From an uncultured Clostridia bacterium (GTDB lineage Bacteria > Bacillota > Clostridia > Oscillospirales > Acutalibacteraceae), in assembly GCA_947631705.1 (NCBI GenBank), contig CANRMJ010000011.1:1-41646 (forward strand): DNA of 41,646 nt, given 5' to 3'. Positions 7,593 through 16,826 of this stretch are shown here, piece after piece. Numbering within the stretch: position 1 is the stretch's first letter; the number at the start of each line of letters is the position of its first letter. Both the position numbers and the translations under genes were made by a program. Below the pieces are notes generated by a model that made no database searches, had not been told where the DNA came from, and saw nothing but the letters and a program-made list of their open reading frames with translations.

Positions 7593-8435
7593 TCAATTGA
7601 ATTTTCTGTATTGAGACGGAGTGAGATTTTTATATCGCTTAAACTGCTTTGAAAAATAGCTCATATCATTAAATCCGCAGGAAAGAGCGATATCGGTTAT
7701 TGAGTTATCGGTTAATCTCAAATATTCTCCCGCGCATTCTATTCTGTAATAATTAAGATAAGCAATCGGAGTTTTGCCTGTCACGGCGGAAAAGGCACGG
7801 CAAAAATATCTTGGAGACATTTCCGCAATCCTTGATAATTCCTCAAGTGTAACCTGTGAATCGTAGTTGTTTCTTATATATGTTAAAACAGCTTTGATTT
7901 TTGAGATTTGACGGCGCGGATTATTGCAGCTGACGATATTGCCGTTATTCTTTTTCATCATATTGCCCATAAGCTGCCACAAAAGACCGATCGTTACCCA
8001 CTCATAGCCGTTTTGCTCTTTTTCCATTGCCTCAAATATTTTGTCTGCAAGCAGAGCGTCGGCGCTGCCTTTTTTCAATTTGCCGGTGTATGAATCGCTG
8101 TTGGTTAAAAAATCCTTAGCGGATTTTGTGCAAAGCGGCGTATCGCGCAAAAGCGCCGCCAAATCAAAAACAACACATTCGTATATGCAGTTTTCCGGCT
8201 CTCCTCCGTGCATGGCTCCGTCGCTTATCCAAGCGCTGTCCCCCGATTCCAATAAATACTTTTTTCCGTCTATGCTCAGGTGAAAATTCCCTTTCAAAAC
8301 AAGAATAAGCTCATATTCAAGATGCCAATGCAGCGGCATCTGATATCTCGGAGCCGAAGAATCAACATAATATAATTCTATCGGAAAATCAAATTTGCCT
8401 CTTTTTTTATCCTCGTGAAGTGAACTGTAATCCAT
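7593..8435 (-). CDS. AraC-family regulator with cupin sensor, probable fucose operon regulator
   Basis: 280 residues. The N-terminal cupin domain (about 15-110) contains PLHWHLEYELILVLKGN and GDSAWISDGAMHGGEP, the beta-barrel that binds sugar in this family. The C-terminal ~100 residues carry the two helix-turn-helix units (VTLEELSRIAEMSPRYFCRAFSAVTG and SITDIALSCGFNDMSYFSKQFKRYKNLTPSQYR). It is transcribed divergently from the fucose operon across a 219-bp gap. The operon's promoter has poor -35 matches, so this protein is a good candidate activator responding to L-fucose or an intermediate. The regulatory role is inferred from position. Confidence 0.9.
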   Translation of the reverse strand: MDYSSLHEDKKRGKFDFPIELYYVDSSAPRYQMPLHWHLEYELILVLKGNFHLSIDGKKYLLESGDSAWISDGAMHGGEPENCIYECVVFDLAALLRDTPLCTKSAKDFLTNSDSYTGKLKKGSADALLADKIFEAMEKEQNGYEWVTIGLLWQLMGNMMKKNNGNIVSCNNPRRQISKIKAVLTYIRNNYDSQVTLEELSRIAEMSPRYFCRAFSAVTGKTPIAYLNYYRIECAGEYLRLTDNSITDIALSCGFNDMSYFSKQFKRYKNLTPSQYRKFN

Positions 8436-8654
8436 ATTTTTGCCTCATAAAACCGTCTTAAATTTTTTATGCCGCATAGCGCGCCGAAACGCGTTGCGCG
8501 CTTTTCAATTCCGTTTAACACGAAAAAGTGAATTTTGTTATATAATTTTATCCGTATTAACCAAGAAATTAATATAAATATACATTATAATACAATTAGA
8601 GTATCATTTAATATTCAATTAGTCAATACGTCAATAACGGGAGGTTTTCATTAA
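8436..8654 (+). promoter_or_regulatory. Divergent control region between AraC and the fucose operon
   Basis: 219 bp without a gene. TATAAT-like boxes occur on the plus strand near 8542 and 8587 without good -35 partners, as expected of activator-dependent promoters. The second half is very AT-rich. A GC-rich palindromic stretch (GCGCGCCGAAACGCGTTGCGCGC, mid-point near 8490) could form a hairpin or an operator. GGGAGG lies 10 nt before the fucA start. Confidence 0.4.
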
Positions 8655-9365
8655 ATGAGCAATATTGAAGAGCAAAAAGAACTGATATGCGATATTTGCC
8701 ATAAAATGTGGCAGCTCGGCTGGGTTGCGGCAAACGACGGCAACGTCAGCGTAAAACTTAACGACGGCACCATACTTGCCACGCCCACGGGAATGAGCAA
8801 ATCGTTTATCACGCCCGAAAAGCTGATAAGAATAGACAGCGAGGGCAATGTGCTTGAGGCGGCGGAGGGGCTTCGCCCGTCAAGCGAAATAAAAATGCAC
8901 CTTAGATGCTATGACAGGCGCAGCGATGTTATGAGCGTTATCCACGCCCATCCGCCCGGAGCAACCGGCTTTGCGGTTGCCCACAAAGCAATGGATATGT
9001 ATAATATGATTGAAGACGTTGCCGTTATCGGCTCCGTTCCGCTCACGCCGTACGGCACTCCGTCAACGGTCGAGGTGCCGAACGCAATTGAGCCTTATCT
9101 TGAGGAGCACGACGTTATGCTGCTTGAAAATCACGGCGCTCTTGCCGTTGGAAGTGATGTTGTAACAGCGTTTTACAGAATGGAAAGTCTTGAGCTATGG
9201 GCAAAAATCACGATAAACGCCGTTATTCTCGGCGGCAGCCACGATATCAGCAGAGAAAATATACAAAAGCTTATTGATTTAAGAGGATATTATCGGGTGA
9301 CGGGCAGACATCCCGGATACAAAACATTTAATCCCGACGATCCGATTTTACATAAAAAGGATTAA
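8655..9365 (+). CDS. fucA: L-fuculose-1-phosphate aldolase (class II aldolase/adducin family)
   Basis: Cleaves L-fuculose 1-phosphate to dihydroxyacetone phosphate and L-lactaldehyde. 236 residues, close to the usual FucA size. Catalytic and zinc residues are evident: Glu78 in RPSSEIKMH, His97 and His99 in VIHAHPPG, and His160 in LENHGAL, matching E73/H92/H94/H155 of the Escherichia coli enzyme in order and spacing. The phosphate-site motif NDGNVSVK (27-34) is present. It is the first gene of a six-gene operon. Substrate is assigned from context, since the family also includes rhamnulose-P and ribulose-P enzymes. Confidence 0.92.
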   Translation: MSNIEEQKELICDICHKMWQLGWVAANDGNVSVKLNDGTILATPTGMSKSFITPEKLIRIDSEGNVLEAAEGLRPSSEIKMHLRCYDRRSDVMSVIHAHPPGATGFAVAHKAMDMYNMIEDVAVIGSVPLTPYGTPSTVEVPNAIEPYLEEHDVMLLENHGALAVGSDVVTAFYRMESLELWAKITINAVILGGSHDISRENIQKLIDLRGYYRVTGRHPGYKTFNPDDPILHKKD

Positions 9366-9383
9366 AAAGGAGGGGAAACCGTT

Positions 9384-9824
9384 ATGCTTAAAGGAATTTC
9401 ACCTGTTGTTTCGCCCGAACTTTTAAAGGCGCTGTGTGAAATGGGTCACGGCGACGAGCTTGTTATTGCGGACGGCAATTTCCCCTGCGAGAGCATCGGA
9501 AAAAACGCCGTTGTTGTCAGAGCGGACGGTCATGGCACGGCGGAGCTGCTCGATGCGGTGCTGCGCCTTATTCCCCTTGACAGATATACCGAAAAGCCGG
9601 TTGCGTATATGGAGGTTGTTAAGGGAGACAGCGCGCCCACTCCCGAAATATGGAAAGCTTATGAAGAAATCTTCAATAAATATGAGCCTGATAACCACGG
9701 TATAGAAATGACGGAGCGTTTTGCTTTTTATGAGAGGGCGAAAAAAGCGTATCTTATAATTGCCACGGGAGAAACCGCCATTTATGCCAATGTGCTTCTC
9801 AAGAAAGGGGTTGTAACCTATTGA
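9384..9824 (+). CDS. fucU: L-fucose mutarotase (RbsD/FucU family)
   Basis: 146 residues. The start MLKGISPVVSPELLKAL, MGHGDELVIADGNFP (about 21-35) and the C-terminal FYERAKKAYLIIATGETAIYANVLLKKGV are diagnostic of FucU. It interconverts alpha and beta anomers of L-fucose, feeding the isomerase. It is preceded by AAGGAGGGG. Its TGA stop overlaps the TTG start of the kinase gene. Confidence 0.93.
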   Translation: MLKGISPVVSPELLKALCEMGHGDELVIADGNFPCESIGKNAVVVRADGHGTAELLDAVLRLIPLDRYTEKPVAYMEVVKGDSAPTPEIWKAYEEIFNKYEPDNHGIEMTERFAFYERAKKAYLIIATGETAIYANVLLKKGVVTY

Positions 9825-11245
9825 GCAAGGTTCTCGCATTTGATTTCGGCGCGTCAACGGGCAGGGCAATAAAGGCGGAATACAACGGAGAAAATCTCAA
9901 ATACAGCGAAGTGCACAGATTTGAAAATATCCCTGTTTATGAAAACGGACACCTCTGCTGGGATTTTGACTATCTGCTGGGAGAGGTGAAAAAAACAGTT
10001 GAAAAATGCGGCGATATTGACGCGCTCGCATTTGACACGTGGGGCGTTGATTACGGTCTGCTTGATGAGAACGACCGCCTTTTGGGTATGCCCGTAAACT
10101 ATCGTGACGAACGCACAGGCAATATGCCCGAAAAGATATTTGAAAAAATATCGCCTTATGATTTATACAGGGCAACAGGCAATCAAATTATGGCGATAAA
10201 CACGCTGTTTCAGCTTGCCGCCGAGCACAGAAAAAACGCGAAAACGCTCCTTTTTATGCCGGATCTTTTTGTGTGGGCGCTTTGCGGCAACAAGTCGGCG
10301 GAAAAAACGATTGCCTCCACTTCGCAAATGTACGATTTTAATAACGGCTGCTGGAATTATGAAATCGCGCGTCTCGCCGGAATGAACTCCGATATTTTGC
10401 AGCCGCTTGCTGACAGCTCAACGGTTGCGGGCGAATACAACGGAATTAAGGTTATAAGGGCGGCAGGCCACGACACACAGTGCGCTGTTGCGGCAATGCC
10501 GTCGGAAAAAGAAAAATGCTGCGCGTTTCTGTCCTGCGGCACATGGTCGCTTATCGGCTGTGAGTGCGATTCCCCCGTGCTTACGGAAAAAAGTATGCTT
10601 GACGAGCTTTCAAACGAGCTTGGCGCGAACGGCAAAATCAATTATCTTAAAAATATAAGCGGTTTGTGGCTTATTCAGGAAATACGCAGAAATTTTAAAG
10701 GGCGGGGCAGGGAATATTCCTTTAACGATATGGAGCAGCTTGCAAGGGCAAGCCGTTCATTCGCCTGCTTTATAGACCCCGATTCTCCCGAATTCGCGGC
10801 GGCGGGCTCAATGCCGGAAAAAATACGAGAATTCTGCGAAAAAACAAATCAGAGCGTGCCCGAAAGCGACGGGGCTTTGGTGCGATGCATATATGAAAGT
10901 CTTGCCATGAAATACAGATTCGCGTTAAATCAGTTATCGGAAAACACAGGCAGGGAATTTGATGTTTTGCATTTGCTCGGCGGCGGCACAAAAGACTCTT
11001 TTCTCTGCCGCTTAACGGCAAACAGCCTTGGAATTCCCGTTGTTGCCGGCCCCACGGAGGCAACAGCGCTCGGAAATATTTTGCTTCAGCTTGTTGCGCT
11101 CGGCGATATTAAGGATATTGACGAGGGCAGAGCGCTTATAAGAAAGCAGGAGTGTGTTAAGCTGTATCAGCCCGAAGATGCCGAAAGCTGGAAAAAAGCA
11201 TATAAAAAATTCTGCGCGTCCGCGCTGCGGAATAAAAATAAATAA
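9821..11245 (+). CDS. FGGY-family sugar kinase of rhamnulokinase type, probable L-fuculokinase
   Basis: 474 residues with the ATPase fold of FGGY kinases: the N-terminal phosphate-1 loop AFDFGASTGRAI (4-15), FDTWGVDYGLLD and NYRDERT in the sugar domain, and LSCGTWSLIG and LHLLGGGTKDSFLCRLTAN in the C-terminal domain. These motifs are RhaB-like rather than E. coli FucK-like. Because it lies between fucU and fucI with fucA upstream, it most likely phosphorylates L-fuculose (and perhaps L-rhamnulose). The start is TTG at 9821, supported by AAAGGGG 10 nt upstream and a 4-nt overlap with fucU. An ATG is absent nearby. Confidence 0.88.
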   Translation: MSKVLAFDFGASTGRAIKAEYNGENLKYSEVHRFENIPVYENGHLCWDFDYLLGEVKKTVEKCGDIDALAFDTWGVDYGLLDENDRLLGMPVNYRDERTGNMPEKIFEKISPYDLYRATGNQIMAINTLFQLAAEHRKNAKTLLFMPDLFVWALCGNKSAEKTIASTSQMYDFNNGCWNYEIARLAGMNSDILQPLADSSTVAGEYNGIKVIRAAGHDTQCAVAAMPSEKEKCCAFLSCGTWSLIGCECDSPVLTEKSMLDELSNELGANGKINYLKNISGLWLIQEIRRNFKGRGREYSFNDMEQLARASRSFACFIDPDSPEFAAAGSMPEKIREFCEKTNQSVPESDGALVRCIYESLAMKYRFALNQLSENTGREFDVLHLLGGGTKDSFLCRLTANSLGIPVVAGPTEATALGNILLQLVALGDIKDIDEGRALIRKQECVKLYQPEDAESWKKAYKKFCASALRNKNK

Positions 11246-11263
11246 TAAGAGAGGTAATAAATT

Positions 11264-13048
11264 ATGATTTATCCGAAAATAGGTATAAGACCTGTTATAG
11301 ACGGCCGTTGGGGCGGTGTGCGTGAAAGCCTTGAAAAGCAAACAATGGGAATGGCTTTTGCCGCAAAGGAGCTTATTGAATCAACTTTGCGCTATCCCGA
11401 CGGAGAGCCGGTTCGCTGCGTAATCTGCGACACAACAATAGGCGGAGGCGCCGAGGCTGCAAAATGCGCCGAGCAGTTTTCCTGCGAAAACGTGGTTGCA
11501 ACATTAACCGTTACGCCGTGCTGGTGCTACGGTTCCGAAACGTTTGATATGGACCCGCAAACGATTAAGGCAGTGTGGGGCTTTAACGGCACGGAACGCC
11601 CGGGAGCCGTTTATCTTGCCGCGGTTATGGCGGCATACGCTCAAAAGGGATTGCCCGCGTTCTCTATCTACGGGCACGATGTTCAGGATATGACGGATAC
11701 AAGCGTCCCCGATGATGTTGCGGAAAAAATACTCCGTTTTGCCAAGGCGTCCGTAGCCGTCGGCTGGATGAAAAACAAAGCGTATGTTAATTTGGGCGGC
11801 GTGGCTATGGGCATTGCCGGTTCATACTGCAATGCGGATATGTTTCAAAAATATTTCGGAATCCGCGCCGAGTGGGTTGATATGACAGAGATAGTTCGCC
11901 GTATCACTTTAAAAATTTACGATGCCGACGAATATGAAAAAGCGCTTAAATGGGTTAAGGAAAACTGCAAAGAGGGCTTTGACGTAAACGAGGGTAAAAA
12001 TCTGCCCGAAATAATCAGAAAATCAAAGGTTGTTGCGGCAGACAAGGATTGGGAATTCATAACGAAAATGACTATGGTTATGAGAGATATCCTTTACGGA
12101 AACAAAAAGCTTGATGAAATGGGCTGGCACGAAGAGGCGCTTGGTAAAAACGCCGTTGCGGGCGGATTTCAGGGTCAGCGCAACTGGACGGACTGGCTGC
12201 CCAACGCCGATTTCACAGAGGCAATTATGGCGTCTACATTTGATTGGAACGGAGCTAAAATGCCCACTCCGTTCGCAACGGAAAACGACACTCTCAACGG
12301 TGTTTCAATGATGCTCGGAACGCTTGTTTCACACTGTGCGCCGTGTTTCCATGACGTTCGCACCTATTGGAGCGCAGACGCGTGCGAGCGTGTTACGGGT
12401 GTCAGACCCGATGGCGCGGCGAAAAACGGCATTATTCATCTTATCAATTCCGGCGCAACGGCTCTTGACGGCAGCGGCGCCGTTAAAAACAGCAAGGGCG
12501 AGGGCTGCATGAAGCCGTTCTGGGAAATGACTCAGCAGGATATCAAGGCTTGCTTAGACGCCACTGATTGGTGCAGAGCAAACTATGAATATTTCCGCGG
12601 CGGCGGATTTTCAAGCCATTTCAGATGCAGCGCGCAGATGCCCGTAACAATGCTCAGAGTAAATGTTATAGACGGAGTAGGCCCCGTCCTTCAGCTCGCG
12701 GAGGGATACACCGTTGATCTTCCCGACGAGATCCATAATATAATTGACAAGAGAACCGACCCGACTTGGCCTACAACATGGTTCGTTCCGAATCTGACAG
12801 GCGAGGGAGCGTTCCGCGATGTTTACAGCGTTATGGCAAATTGGGGCGCGAACCACGGAGTAACGGTTTACGGCCATGTGGGCGCCGACCTTATAACTCT
12901 TGCGTCGATGCTCCGCATTCCCGTAAATATGCATAATGTGGACGAAAAAAGGATTTTCCGCCCGCACGCTTGGTCAGCTTTCGGCACGGAGGATATTCAG
13001 TCCGCCGATTTCCGCGCCTGCAAAAATTACGGTCCTCTTTATAAATAA
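11264..13048 (+). CDS. fucI: L-fucose isomerase
   Basis: 594 residues (E. coli FucI has 591). Converts L-fucose to L-fuculose using Mn2+. Counting residues, Glu340 in PFATEND, Asp364 in CFHDVRTYW and His531 in ANHGVTV are each exactly three positions after E. coli E337, D361 and H528, the metal ligands and catalytic residues. The N-terminal [24 protein letters not shown] and [12 protein letters not shown] are also family signatures. A GAGAGG site lies upstream. This is the best-supported gene of the operon and fixes its substrate as L-fucose (D-arabinose is a known side substrate of the family). Confidence 0.97.
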   Translation: MIYPKIGIRPVIDGRWGGVRESLEKQTMGMAFAAKELIESTLRYPDGEPVRCVICDTTIGGGAEAAKCAEQFSCENVVATLTVTPCWCYGSETFDMDPQTIKAVWGFNGTERPGAVYLAAVMAAYAQKGLPAFSIYGHDVQDMTDTSVPDDVAEKILRFAKASVAVGWMKNKAYVNLGGVAMGIAGSYCNADMFQKYFGIRAEWVDMTEIVRRITLKIYDADEYEKALKWVKENCKEGFDVNEGKNLPEIIRKSKVVAADKDWEFITKMTMVMRDILYGNKKLDEMGWHEEALGKNAVAGGFQGQRNWTDWLPNADFTEAIMASTFDWNGAKMPTPFATENDTLNGVSMMLGTLVSHCAPCFHDVRTYWSADACERVTGVRPDGAAKNGIIHLINSGATALDGSGAVKNSKGEGCMKPFWEMTQQDIKACLDATDWCRANYEYFRGGGFSSHFRCSAQMPVTMLRVNVIDGVGPVLQLAEGYTVDLPDEIHNIIDKRTDPTWPTTWFVPNLTGEGAFRDVYSVMANWGANHGVTVYGHVGADLITLASMLRIPVNMHNVDEKRIFRPHAWSAFGTEDIQSADFRACKNYGPLYK

Positions 13049-13116
13049 TTTGCGGATCTGTGAATGTTTCACGGCTTCGTTAAAATTCGCGAAATGAATT
13101 AAAAGGAGTAAAAATT

Positions 13117-14586
13117 ATGTCAGAATCGGTTTTGGCGCAGAAAGAGCAAAAATATATTAAGGGCAGGGAATTTATACTTTATCTTGTTGCGGTGTTCTTT
13201 TACACGATGATGACGGGCACGGTCGGCTCCTACAGGAGCGACTATTTAATCAATGTGTTATCATTGCCGGACAGCAGCGTGAGTCTGTTCAACACCCTAA
13301 CCTCCGTTATTCCGTTTATATTGAATTTCTTCATCGCCATGTATATTGACACAAGAAAAACAGGCAAGGGCGGAAAATTCAGACCGCTTGCGCTGCTTGT
13401 TGCGATTCCGACGGGCATATTCCTGCTGCTTTCTTTTTGGGCGCCAAAGGGAATTACGGGTTCAACACTTATGATTTATCTTGTAACGGTTGCTGTTGCG
13501 TGGGCTGTTTGCACAAACTTCGGCGATTGCGTAAACAAGGTTGCAATAGTTATGACCCCAAATATGAAAGAGCGCGACACGGTGATATCCTTTAGATCTA
13601 TCGTTTCAGCCGTGGGCAATTCCGCTCCGCTTGTTGTTGAGCTTGTGCTTGCGTTTATAATTAAGGATAAAGCTTTGCGCTATATCGGAGTTGCGTCTCT
13701 GTGCGGTGTATTCGGAATTATAACAATGCTTCTCGGAATGAAAACAGTTCGTGAGAGAATAACATACAATAACAAAAAGAAAAATCCCGTTGCCGGCTAC
13801 GCAGACGTTATCAAAAATAAATACGCATGGACTATTATCATATCGGAATTTCTAAAGAGCTTCAGAGGCGTTTCAACATATATGGGCATTTTCCTTGCGG
13901 AGGCGCTTTTGGGACCCGGAAAGTTTCTTCTTTTCGGCTTGCCAACGGGTATCGGAACGGCAGTCGGTATGCTTATCATCAATTTCCTGCTCAACAAGTT
14001 CAATTCAAAACAGCTTTATATTGCAAGCGGCATTTATTCCGTTATTGCAAACTGCATTGCTTTTGCCGTAGGTTACACATACTTCAAAAACCCAAGCAGC
14101 GCTTTACAGATAATTTTTGTTGTAACGCTGTTTCTTATAGGCTTGCAGTTCGGCGCGTCAAATCTTCTGCCCACAATGTTTCAGGCAGATGTGCTTGAGG
14201 CTATTGAGCTTAAAACGGGAAAGCGTCTTGACGCGTCGCTCCCGTTTGTTATCGGTATCGGCACAATGATTTCCGGCACGATCGCGTCTGCCCTTGCTCC
14301 CGCTATACTTTACGGCACCAAGGTTCCGATTATAGAATACGTGCAGGCTGTTAACGGTGTTGCTCAGGAGCAGAGCCTCCACACAAAGATAATGCTTTTG
14401 TTCTTCTACACTATCGTCCACGGTCTTATGATGTTCCTTGCGGGAGTTCCTTTCTTCTTCTACAAGCTCACGGGAAAAACAAAAGAGGATATACACAACG
14501 CCGTGCTTGCCCGCCGCGAGGCGCTTGCGGCGCAGAGCGCAGCCGAGGGCGAAACGGATTCCGAAAATAAAGAACAGGCAGAATAA
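13117..14586 (+). CDS. GPH-type (glycoside-pentoside-hexuronide) sugar:cation symporter
   Basis: 489 residues with about 12 hydrophobic segments. The N-terminal half includes RSDYLINVLSLPDSSVSLFNTLTSVIP and the loop DTRKTGKGGKFRP, which corresponds to the D(x)nR(x)GkfRP loop of MelB-like symporters. The C-terminus is a charged cytosolic tail (REALAAQSAAEGETDSENKEQAE). As the transporter in the fuc operon it probably imports L-fucose or a fucosyl disaccharide with a cation; it is not of the FucP (FHS) type. AAAAGGAG precedes the ATG. Confidence 0.85.
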   Translation: MSESVLAQKEQKYIKGREFILYLVAVFFYTMMTGTVGSYRSDYLINVLSLPDSSVSLFNTLTSVIPFILNFFIAMYIDTRKTGKGGKFRPLALLVAIPTGIFLLLSFWAPKGITGSTLMIYLVTVAVAWAVCTNFGDCVNKVAIVMTPNMKERDTVISFRSIVSAVGNSAPLVVELVLAFIIKDKALRYIGVASLCGVFGIITMLLGMKTVRERITYNNKKKNPVAGYADVIKNKYAWTIIISEFLKSFRGVSTYMGIFLAEALLGPGKFLLFGLPTGIGTAVGMLIINFLLNKFNSKQLYIASGIYSVIANCIAFAVGYTYFKNPSSALQIIFVVTLFLIGLQFGASNLLPTMFQADVLEAIELKTGKRLDASLPFVIGIGTMISGTIASALAPAILYGTKVPIIEYVQAVNGVAQEQSLHTKIMLLFFYTIVHGLMMFLAGVPFFFYKLTGKTKEDIHNAVLARREALAAQSAAEGETDSENKEQAE

Positions 14587-14614
14587 CTGCGCAGATAAAA
14601 TCAGTGGTGGAGCT

Positions 14615-15979
14615 ATGGAAAATTTTAAATTTTACTTAATAACAGACACGCATTTTTTTAAGAATTCCCTGGGCGCGAGAGGAAAAGAATATGATGAATT
14701 TATGCGCTTTGAGCAGAAATGCTTTGCCGAAACCGAGGCTATAAACCGTTCGGTTTTTAACTGGCTGAAAAAGGCTGATGAGGCGGATACGGTTCTTATT
14801 GCCGGAGATTTATCGTTTAACGGAGAAAAGGAAAGCCATCTTGAATTCATAAAGCTGCTTAATGAGCTAAAGGAATCGGGCAAAAAAATCTATGTTATCA
14901 CTGCGGATCACGACTTTAAAAACGAGGGCAGCGATTGCTTTGCCTTTAACGAAAGCGGAAGGCTCGCTCCCGAAAGCACAAAACGTGATGAATTGTTTGA
15001 TCTTTATTATGATTTCGGCTTTAAAGATGCCGTTGCCGTGGACAGAAAGCATTTATCTTACGTTGCCCAGCTCTGTGACGGGGTGCGCCTGCTGGCGCTG
15101 AATAACGACGGCGCCGCCGACGGAAAAAAGCATTTTGACGAAGAGCAGATCGGCTGGATAAAAGAGCAGACAAAAAAAGCCCGTGAGGACGGGCAGATTA
15201 TGTTTGCGATGAATCATTACCCTCTGCTCCCCGGTCAGCCGATTTTCTCGGTTGTTCCGTCAGCCGTGCAAATTGAAAGCGACGCGGTTACAACAATGCT
15301 TGCCGATGAGGGCGTGCACCTTGCGTTTACAGGTCATATGCACAATCAGAGCGTTAATTTAAAGATAACCGAAAAGGGCAGCAAATTTTATGATGTTTGC
15401 ACGGGCTCGATTATAGCCGACCCTGCCGTTATTCGCCACGTAACGGTTACTTCGGATAACAAGGCGATAATAAAAAGCATTGAAACTCCCGATTTTGAAT
15501 GGGATACAAACGGCAAGGGCTGCAAGCGGTATCTTTCGGATTTATTTGATTCAATGATACTGAATATGCTTGACGATATGCAGTATAATCCGGCAAGAAT
15601 TTTGTCCAGATTCGGCGCGGACGGTAAAAAAGCGCTAAGCGGCGCTGTTAAGCTGGCAGGCAGAATCATAAATAAAATAACGATAGGCGGTGTTTGCAGA
15701 CTTCTGTGGATAAAGTGCGGCAAATCAATTAAACCCATGCTTTTGAAGGAGTATATAACAGAGCTTGTTCGCGGCGTGTTTGAGGGCAACCAAACCTTTA
15801 AGGAGGGCACGCCGAAGGGAGATGTTTTCATCGGCTTTTTAAAACGCCTTAACCCGATTTTTAAAAAAATCAACATTAAAACCATAGACGGCAAAAAAGC
15901 GGATTTGTTTGAAATCCTCAAAAATTCCGCGGGTAATTATGATTTAGACGATTATAATGTAACGCTTGACTTATTATAA
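14615..15979 (+). CDS. Calcineurin-like metallophosphoesterase
   Basis: 454 residues. Metallophosphoesterase motifs occur in order: D-x-H in LITDTHFF (Asp11, His13), GD in LIAGDLSFNGE, TADHD in place of the usual GNHD, NH in FAMNHYP, and GHxH in FTGHMHNQS. The C-terminal ~150 residues are helical and family-specific. The start at 14615 is chosen because GGTGGAG precedes it; an upstream extension of the frame to 14438 merely overlaps the symporter tail. It is the last gene of the fucose operon. Its substrate is unknown; phosphorylated sugar by-products or nucleotide signals are possible but unproven. Confidence 0.88.
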   Translation: MENFKFYLITDTHFFKNSLGARGKEYDEFMRFEQKCFAETEAINRSVFNWLKKADEADTVLIAGDLSFNGEKESHLEFIKLLNELKESGKKIYVITADHDFKNEGSDCFAFNESGRLAPESTKRDELFDLYYDFGFKDAVAVDRKHLSYVAQLCDGVRLLALNNDGAADGKKHFDEEQIGWIKEQTKKAREDGQIMFAMNHYPLLPGQPIFSVVPSAVQIESDAVTTMLADEGVHLAFTGHMHNQSVNLKITEKGSKFYDVCTGSIIADPAVIRHVTVTSDNKAIIKSIETPDFEWDTNGKGCKRYLSDLFDSMILNMLDDMQYNPARILSRFGADGKKALSGAVKLAGRIINKITIGGVCRLLWIKCGKSIKPMLLKEYITELVRGVFEGNQTFKEGTPKGDVFIGFLKRLNPIFKKINIKTIDGKKADLFEILKNSAGNYDLDDYNVTLDLL

Positions 15980-16011
15980 AATAAAAATCCGCTTTGTTTT
16001 GAGCAAAAACT

Positions 16012-16050
16012 GCCGGGACTCACTTTTCCGTGAATCCCGGCTTTTCTTTT
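16012..16050 (+). terminator. Terminator of the fucose operon
   Basis: A 12-bp stem with one mismatch, GCCGGGACTCAC (16012-16023) / GTGAATCCCGGC (16030-16041), 6-nt loop, then TTTTCTTTT. Confidence 0.9.
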
Positions 16051-16074
16051 GGCTGTTTTTTTACAGCCCCGTTT

Positions 16075-16296
16075 TTATTGTTTAAGCTGTTTCAATAAAT
16101 TTATTGCCCCTGTTGCGGCAACGGCACCGTCCGCAACGGCTGTTACCACCCGGCGGAGCGCCTTTTTTCGGATATCTCCCGCCGCAAAAACGCCCTTAAC
16201 GGCGGTTTCGCAGCTTTCGCCCGCAACAACATAAACGTTATTCAGCTTTTTAAGCGCGTCAACCCTTGTTTTGGGATTGACGCATCGGTTTTTAGT
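16075..16296 (-). pseudogene. Thioredoxin reductase C-terminal remnant, fused in frame after the trxA stop
   Basis: Immediately after the TAA of the thioredoxin gene the same frame stays open for 73 codons. It contains GVFAAGDIRKKALRRVVTA, then ADGAVAATGAINLL, the hallmark FAD-binding C-terminus of TrxB. No start codon or ribosome binding site exists, and only the last fifth of a ~310-residue reductase remains. The leading part (TRVDALKKLNNVYVVAGESCE) fits less neatly, as if distant parts of trxB were joined by a deletion. This is a decayed trxB that once followed trxA. A functional reductase must be encoded elsewhere. Confidence 0.85.
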
Positions 16297-16614
16297 TTAA
16301 ATATTGTTTTCTATAAATTCTTTTATCGTTTCAAAATCGGCAGCGCCTATGTGACGGCTGATTTCTTTTCCGTCTTTAAAAATCACCAGCGTAGGAGTTG
16401 CGGAAATATCCGCCTCTTCAATCAGAGAAGGGTTCATACCTATATTAACTTCCGCAAATTTCATCGCTCCGCCGAATTCTTCCTCCGCCATTCCGATAAT
16501 CGGTGCTATTCTTCTGCACGGCGCACAGCCGTCATTATAAAAATCAACAAAAACAGGAGTTTTTGCGCTTTGAATACAGCCGCGAAACGCCTTTTCATCT
16601 AAATTTTCCGCCAT
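16297..16614 (-). CDS. Thioredoxin with atypical CAPC active site
   Basis: 105 residues with a thioredoxin fold: VFVDFYNDGCAPCRRIAPII carries the redox pair Cys-Ala-Pro-Cys, where canonical thioredoxin has W-C-G-P-C. The cis-proline loop SATPTLVIFKDGKE is present. The start at 16614 (ATG) is preferred over in-frame TTG 16626 and GTG 16623, because GGTG lies 6 nt and AAAGG 12 nt upstream. Downstream is the remnant of its reductase partner, so this thioredoxin has lost its local reductant. Confidence 0.9.
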   Translation of the reverse strand: MAENLDEKAFRGCIQSAKTPVFVDFYNDGCAPCRRIAPIIGMAEEEFGGAMKFAEVNIGMNPSLIEEADISATPTLVIFKDGKEISRHIGAADFETIKEFIENNI

Positions 16615-16826
16615 ATTTTTCACCAACCTTTAAACAATCATAATAATTTTTGAAAGGAGCTTTAATATTTTATGCTCCGCGTCTTCAATAATTCGCATTA
16701 TAAAAATTTACAAATCGCGGGATATTTCGGCGGTCAGTAATTAACTTAAAATAAAAATATATGACGGGCTGATTAAAATATATCCTGCCCCAAACGCAAA
16801 AGCGGCGCAAGGCGCGGCAGATGTTT
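16615..16826 (-). other. Intergenic region between GH2 and the thioredoxin gene
   Basis: 212 bp, AT-rich. On the minus strand TATAAT near 16697 could be the thioredoxin -10 box, but no convincing -35 is visible. A plus-strand AAAGGAG precedes a 22-codon ORF, which I regard as chance. No clear terminator follows the GH2 gene. Confidence 0.3.

Noticed and set aside
14438..14614. Upstream extension of the metallophosphoesterase frame
   Set aside because: It overlaps the symporter's 3' end, has no ribosome site, and the phosphoesterase fold begins right after the ATG at 14615.
16653..16740. 22-codon ORF after AAAGGAG on the plus strand
   Set aside because: Very short, opposite to the neighbouring genes, no promoter or conserved features.
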